The translations under genes were made by a program, and so were the position numbers. The notes below the pieces were generated by a model. That model saw only the letters and a list, made by a program, of their open reading frames with translations, made no database searches and was not told the DNA's origin. From assembly GCA_013003335.1 (NCBI GenBank), contig JABDJT010000176.1, positions 1 to 9,363 on the forward strand: a DNA stretch of 9,363 nucleotides, in the 5' to 3' direction. The DNA is from Verrucomicrobiales bacterium. GTDB lineage: Bacteria > Verrucomicrobiota > Verrucomicrobiia > Verrucomicrobiales > DEV007. This document shows, one piece after another, positions 6,180 to 9,363 of this stretch (position 1 is the stretch's first letter; every line of letters begins with the position of its first letter).

Positions 6180-6971
6180 ATGAGTTTGATCGATTTGACC
6201 GGAAAAACGGCTTTAGTAACTGGCGCGGCGCGCGGGATCGGGTTTGGCTGCGCGAAACAAATGGCTGTTGCAGGTGCGGACATCGTTTTGAACGACCGGC
6301 CCGGCAGCGAATTTCTCACCGAAGCAGCGGAGGAAATCCGGGCACTCGGGCGAAAGTGCACCCCGATCGAGGCGAATGTGTTCGATCGTGACGGGTGTGA
6401 AGGGCTGGTGGCGGAAGCGGTTTCGCAGGCAGGAAAACTCGATATTTTGCTCAGCAATCCAGCGTTCAACCGGCGGCAGAATTTTCTCGAGCACGATCCG
6501 GAGGAATTCAAAACTACGCTGGATGCTGCTCTGCTCGGCGGATTTCATATGGCCCAATTCACAGCCCGGCATTTTGCGGAGCGGGGTGAAGGAGGGAAAA
6601 TCGTCTTCATTTCCAGCGTGCTGGCGCAGGTGCCGGTCGCCCGCAGTCTCGCCTACTCGGCGGCCAAATCGGCGTTGAATTCGATGACGCGTTCCATGGC
6701 TGTCGAATTGTTCGATCAAAAAATCAACGTGAATGCGATTGCTCCCGGCTGGATCGACACTCCCGGTGAGCGCGATTCATTCGCGGAGGAAACAATCGAG
6801 GAAGAAGCTCAAAAACTGCCGTGGAAACGGCTCGGCACGATTGAGGACATCGGTAACGCAGCAGCATTCCTGGTTTCCGACGCCGCAGATTATATCACCG
6901 GTGTCGTGCTGAATGTGGACGGCGGGTACGTGCTGAAACACTGCCGCGAAATTCCAAAGGACACGAAGTAG
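6180..6971 (+). CDS. Short-chain dehydrogenase/reductase (classical SDR) with altered tetrad
   Basis: From ATG 6180 the product has 263 residues, typical of classical SDRs, which are cytoplasmic NAD(P)-dependent oxidoreductases. Seen: cofactor-binding TGAARGIG (14-21); an acidic residue at the end of the second strand (D39 in VLNDR), which usually favours NAD over NADP, though R40 follows it; catalytic Ser in FISSV (143-147); YSAAK (Y159, K163); NVNAIAPGWIDTP (183-195); and the C-terminal ITGVVLNVDGGY (239-250). Two usual motifs deviate: NNAG is replaced by SNPA (92-95), and the Asn of the Asn-Ser-Tyr-Lys tetrad, expected in the DVNLxG segment, is Ala117 in LDAALLGGF. The closest general type is the 3-oxoacyl-ACP-reductase/glucose-dehydrogenase-like group, but the substrate is not identifiable. 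The gene is divergent from DUF1501 and convergent with nrdA. Confidence 0.9.
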   Translation: MSLIDLTGKTALVTGAARGIGFGCAKQMAVAGADIVLNDRPGSEFLTEAAEEIRALGRKCTPIEANVFDRDGCEGLVAEAVSQAGKLDILLSNPAFNRRQNFLEHDPEEFKTTLDAALLGGFHMAQFTARHFAERGEGGKIVFISSVLAQVPVARSLAYSAAKSALNSMTRSMAVELFDQKINVNAIAPGWIDTPGERDSFAEETIEEEAQKLPWKRLGTIEDIGNAAAFLVSDAADYITGVVLNVDGGYVLKHCREIPKDTK

Positions 6972-6978
6972 GATCTCC

Positions 6979-7029
6979 AAAAAAAACGATCCAACAGGGT
7001 TCATTCGGCGAACAGACCCTGTTGGATCG
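6979..7029 (-). terminator. Rho-independent terminator of nrdA
   Basis: The arms at 6987-7000 and 7016-7029 are perfect 14-bp complements (CGATCCAACAGGGT and its reverse complement) around a 15-nt loop. On the minus strand the stem is followed immediately by eight T (6979-6986 are eight A on the plus strand). It begins 25 bp after the nrdA stop codon. On the plus strand no T-run follows, so it serves nrdA mainly, although the SDR transcript also runs into the stem. Confidence 0.93.
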
Positions 7030-7054
7030 AAATTGAGTCGAGTTGGCAGCGCGA

Positions 7055-9361
7055 CTACTGGCAGGCTTCGCACTCTTCGCCGTTCAACAGCGCATCCAGC
7101 GAGCAGGCCTGTTTTTCGGCCTCGGTGTATTCCGGCTTTTCCTCTTCGTCACCGCCGAGATGGCGGACTTCCTTTTTGACGGTGGTAGTGGCTTTTTCAA
7201 TATTGGAAGCCTGAAGGGTGCGGAGATAATAGGTCGTCTTCAGTCCCTTGTGCCAAGCCGCTCGATACATGTGCGACAGGGTCTTCAGATCGGGGTTCGC
7301 GAGGAACAGGTTCACGGACTGGCTCTGGTCGATCCATTTCTGGCGACGGCCAGCCGCCTCGATGAACCACTCGAACCCAATCGAGAAGGCGGTCTTGTAT
7401 TTTTCCTTCAACTCGGCCGGGATCTCATCGATGTCGTCGAGTTCGCCGTCGAAGTATTTCAGGCGCTCGACCATGTCGGGACCCCACAGGTTCAGCTTTT
7501 TCAGATCGCGAACGAGGAACTGGTTCAAGACGATGAAGTCACCGGACAGGTTGCCTTTCACGAACAGGTTTTTGAAGGTCGGCTCGATGCACGGGCTGGA
7601 GCCCATAATATTCGAGATCGTCGCAGTCGGGGCAATGGCGAGGACGTTGGAGTTCCGCATGCCCTGTTTCTGGATTTTTTCGCGAAGCGCATCCCAGTCC
7701 ATCCGGCTGGTGCGGGGGACTTCGATGGGCTGGCCGCGTTCTTCCTCGAGCAGTTCGAGGGTATCGACCGGCATCAGGCCGCGGCTCCATTTCGAGCCTT
7801 CGTAAGTGGAGTAACTTCCCCGCTCGGCGGCGAGGTCGCTGCTCGCTTCGTAGGCGAAGTAGGCGATGGCTTCCATCGCTTCGTCATTGAATTCCACCGC
7901 GTCATCGCTTCCGAATGGCGTGTTGCGGATGAACAATGAGTTTTGCAGACCCATGACTCCGAGACCGACCGGCCGATGGCGCGAGTTTGCATTTTTCGCT
8001 GCCTCAGTCGGGTAAAAGTTGATGTCGATCACGTTGTCGAGGGCGCGCACGGCGACCTGCACGGTTTCGCGGAGTTTTTCGAGATCGATGTTGCCGTCGT
8101 CGTCGAGGTGGGAATCGAGCACGACCGAACCAAGGTTGCAGACAGCGGTTTCGTCGGCAGACGTGTTCAGCGTGATCTCGGTGCAGAGATTTGAGCTGTG
8201 AATGACGCCGGCGTGGTCCTGCGGGCTACGCACGTTGCAGGGATCCTTGAATGTAATCCACGGGTGCCCGGTTTCGAACAGCATGCGGAGCATGGATTTC
8301 CACAGGTCGATCGCCTCGACAGTTTTGCCGGTGACTTCGCCCCGTTCAGCCATGGCTTCGTATTCGAGATAGCGTTCTTCGAATGCCTTGCCGTAGAGAT
8401 CGTGCAAGTCAGATGCTTCATTTGAGCGGAACAGTGTCCAGTTTTCCCGGTTTTCCATCCGTTTCATGAACAAATCCGGAATCCAGTTCGCGGTGTTCAT
8501 GTCGTGCGTGCGGCGGCGTTCGTCGCCGGTGTTTTTCCGCAGCTCGAGAAAATCGGTGATGTCGTTGTGCCACGTTTCCAGATAGGCACAGCCGGAGCCG
8601 CGGCGTTTTCCGCCCTGGTTCACGGCGACGAGTTGGTCGTTGTGCATTTTCAAAAAAGGAATCACGCCCTGGCTCTCGCCGTTGGTGCCCTGGATGTAGC
8701 TGCCCGTGCCACGAACCGCTGTCCACGATCCTCCGAGCCCGCCGGCCCACTTGGAAAGGTAGGCGTTTTCCGCGATGCCACGCTGCATGATCGACTCAAT
8801 CGAGTCGTCGACCTTGTAGAGATAGCAGGAGGAAAGCTGACTGTGCAGCGTCCCGGAATTGAACAGCGTCGGTGTCGAGGAACAGAATCGGCGGCTGCTG
8901 TAGAGCCGGTAGAGATTGATAATCTTGTCCTCGGCATTTTCTTTTTCATCGACGAACAGGCCCATCGAGACCCGCATCCAGAACAGCTGCGGCGTTTCGA
9001 GCCGGGAGTGTTTGCCGCCGGTCTTTTTGTCGATGATCAGGTAGCGGTCATACAGCGTCTGGATCCCGAGGTAATCGAAATCGAGGTCGGCTGTTGGATC
9101 GATCGCTGCGGCAAGCTTGTCGAGATTGTAGTCGAGCAGGCGTTCGTTGATCCTGTGGATCTGCGTTCCACGCACGAGATTCGCTTTGAAAGCCCGGCGA
9201 TGAAACAGAGCGAGTTTACCAACGCCGTCCCTCACAATTGACCAGTTGAGGACTTCTTCGTAAATGAAAGTCAGCAAAATCCGGCCGGCGAACTTCGCGA
9301 AATCGGCATCCTTCTCGATCAGGCTTTTCGCATTCAGAATGATCGTGGTTTTCAGCTCTTC
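7055..9361 (-). CDS. nrdA: Class Ia ribonucleoside-diphosphate reductase large (alpha) subunit; N-terminus outside window
   Basis: The frame runs from the right edge of the window to TAG at 7055-7057, giving 768 visible residues. A TTG at 9275-9277 is internal, since coding similarity continues upstream (LKTTIILNAKSLIEKDADFA). The enzyme reduces ribonucleoside diphosphates to deoxyribonucleotides, with a radical supplied by the small subunit NrdB. Numbering from that TTG: substrate-site Cys in SSCYLY (C151) and its redox partner in AVCNLGS (C380); radical site NLCTEI with N363, C365 and E367 (C365 codon at 8183-8185); paired radical-transfer tyrosines in KTTYYLRTL (Y683, Y684); and the C-terminal thioredoxin/glutaredoxin-reduced pair CEAC (C736, C739). 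KWAGGLGGSW and NQGGKRRGSGCAYLE are further family blocks. All functional residues visible are intact. The N-terminal ATP-cone, if present, is off the edge. No nrdB follows: a terminator and a convergent SDR gene come next. The promoter is outside the window. Confidence 0.97.
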   Translation of the reverse strand, partial: EELKTTIILNAKSLIEKDADFAKFAGRILLTFIYEEVLNWSIVRDGVGKLALFHRRAFKANLVRGTQIHRINERLLDYNLDKLAAAIDPTADLDFDYLGIQTLYDRYLIIDKKTGGKHSRLETPQLFWMRVSMGLFVDEKENAEDKIINLYRLYSSRRFCSSTPTLFNSGTLHSQLSSCYLYKVDDSIESIMQRGIAENAYLSKWAGGLGGSWTAVRGTGSYIQGTNGESQGVIPFLKMHNDQLVAVNQGGKRRGSGCAYLETWHNDITDFLELRKNTGDERRRTHDMNTANWIPDLFMKRMENRENWTLFRSNEASDLHDLYGKAFEERYLEYEAMAERGEVTGKTVEAIDLWKSMLRMLFETGHPWITFKDPCNVRSPQDHAGVIHSSNLCTEITLNTSADETAVCNLGSVVLDSHLDDDGNIDLEKLRETVQVAVRALDNVIDINFYPTEAAKNANSRHRPVGLGVMGLQNSLFIRNTPFGSDDAVEFNDEAMEAIAYFAYEASSDLAAERGSYSTYEGSKWSRGLMPVDTLELLEEERGQPIEVPRTSRMDWDALREKIQKQGMRNSNVLAIAPTATISNIMGSSPCIEPTFKNLFVKGNLSGDFIVLNQFLVRDLKKLNLWGPDMVERLKYFDGELDDIDEIPAELKEKYKTAFSIGFEWFIEAAGRRQKWIDQSQSVNLFLANPDLKTLSHMYRAAWHKGLKTTYYLRTLQASNIEKATTTVKKEVRHLGGDEEEKPEYTEAEKQACSLDALLNGEECEACQ

Positions 9362-9363
9362 CT

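Noticed and set aside
7043..7939. 298-codon plus-strand open frame opposite nrdA
   Set aside because: Antisense shadow of a highly conserved gene; composition reflects complementary codon positions.
8504..9241. 245-codon plus-strand open frame opposite nrdA
   Set aside because: Same reason: mirror of the nrdA frame, no independent start signal or motif.

Overview
The window (9,363 bp, moderately high GC) looks like an ordinary chromosomal segment of a Gram-negative bacterium, probably of the PVC superphylum and most likely Verrucomicrobiota. The clues are a DUF1501 secreted protein with a twin-arginine-like leader, a family abundant in Planctomycetes and Verrucomicrobia; a heptose-type nucleotidyltransferase domain and a lipoprotein, both pointing to an outer membrane; and start codons mostly without Shine-Dalgarno sequences. 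The taxon is inferred from gene content, not from a marker gene.

Layout. (1) 2-757 (+): C-terminal part of an FAD-dependent oxidoreductase that begins left of the window. (2) 793-1914 (-): a single-frame fusion of an RfaE2/HldE-type nucleotidyltransferase with PurN (GAR formyltransferase), convergent with gene 1. (3) 1951-4427 (+): a probable co-directional unit of an M29 metallo-aminopeptidase, the fluoride channel CrcB/Fluc and a lipoprotein of unknown function, closed by a strong GAAA-tetraloop terminator at 4455-4484. (4) 4485-4638: a non-coding convergent gap holding two inverted-repeat structures, one of them a compact 76-nt element that may be a dispersed repeat. (5) 4639-6048 (-): a DUF1501 protein without its usual DUF1549/DUF1553 partner beside it. 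(6) 6180-6971 (+): a short-chain dehydrogenase/reductase, divergent from gene 5, with an altered catalytic tetrad. (7) 7055-9361 (-): most of a class Ia ribonucleotide reductase large subunit (NrdA), whose N-terminus lies right of the window, followed by a 14-bp perfect-stem terminator.

The genes do not form one pathway: they cover housekeeping (purine synthesis, dNTP synthesis, peptide turnover), fluoride resistance and envelope or secreted functions. I see no mobile element, CRISPR array, tRNA, rRNA or defence system. The item most worth a second look is the nucleotidyltransferase-PurN fusion, followed by the structured element at 4557-4632 and the SDR lacking the tetrad Asn. No intergenic stretch exceeds about 210 bp.
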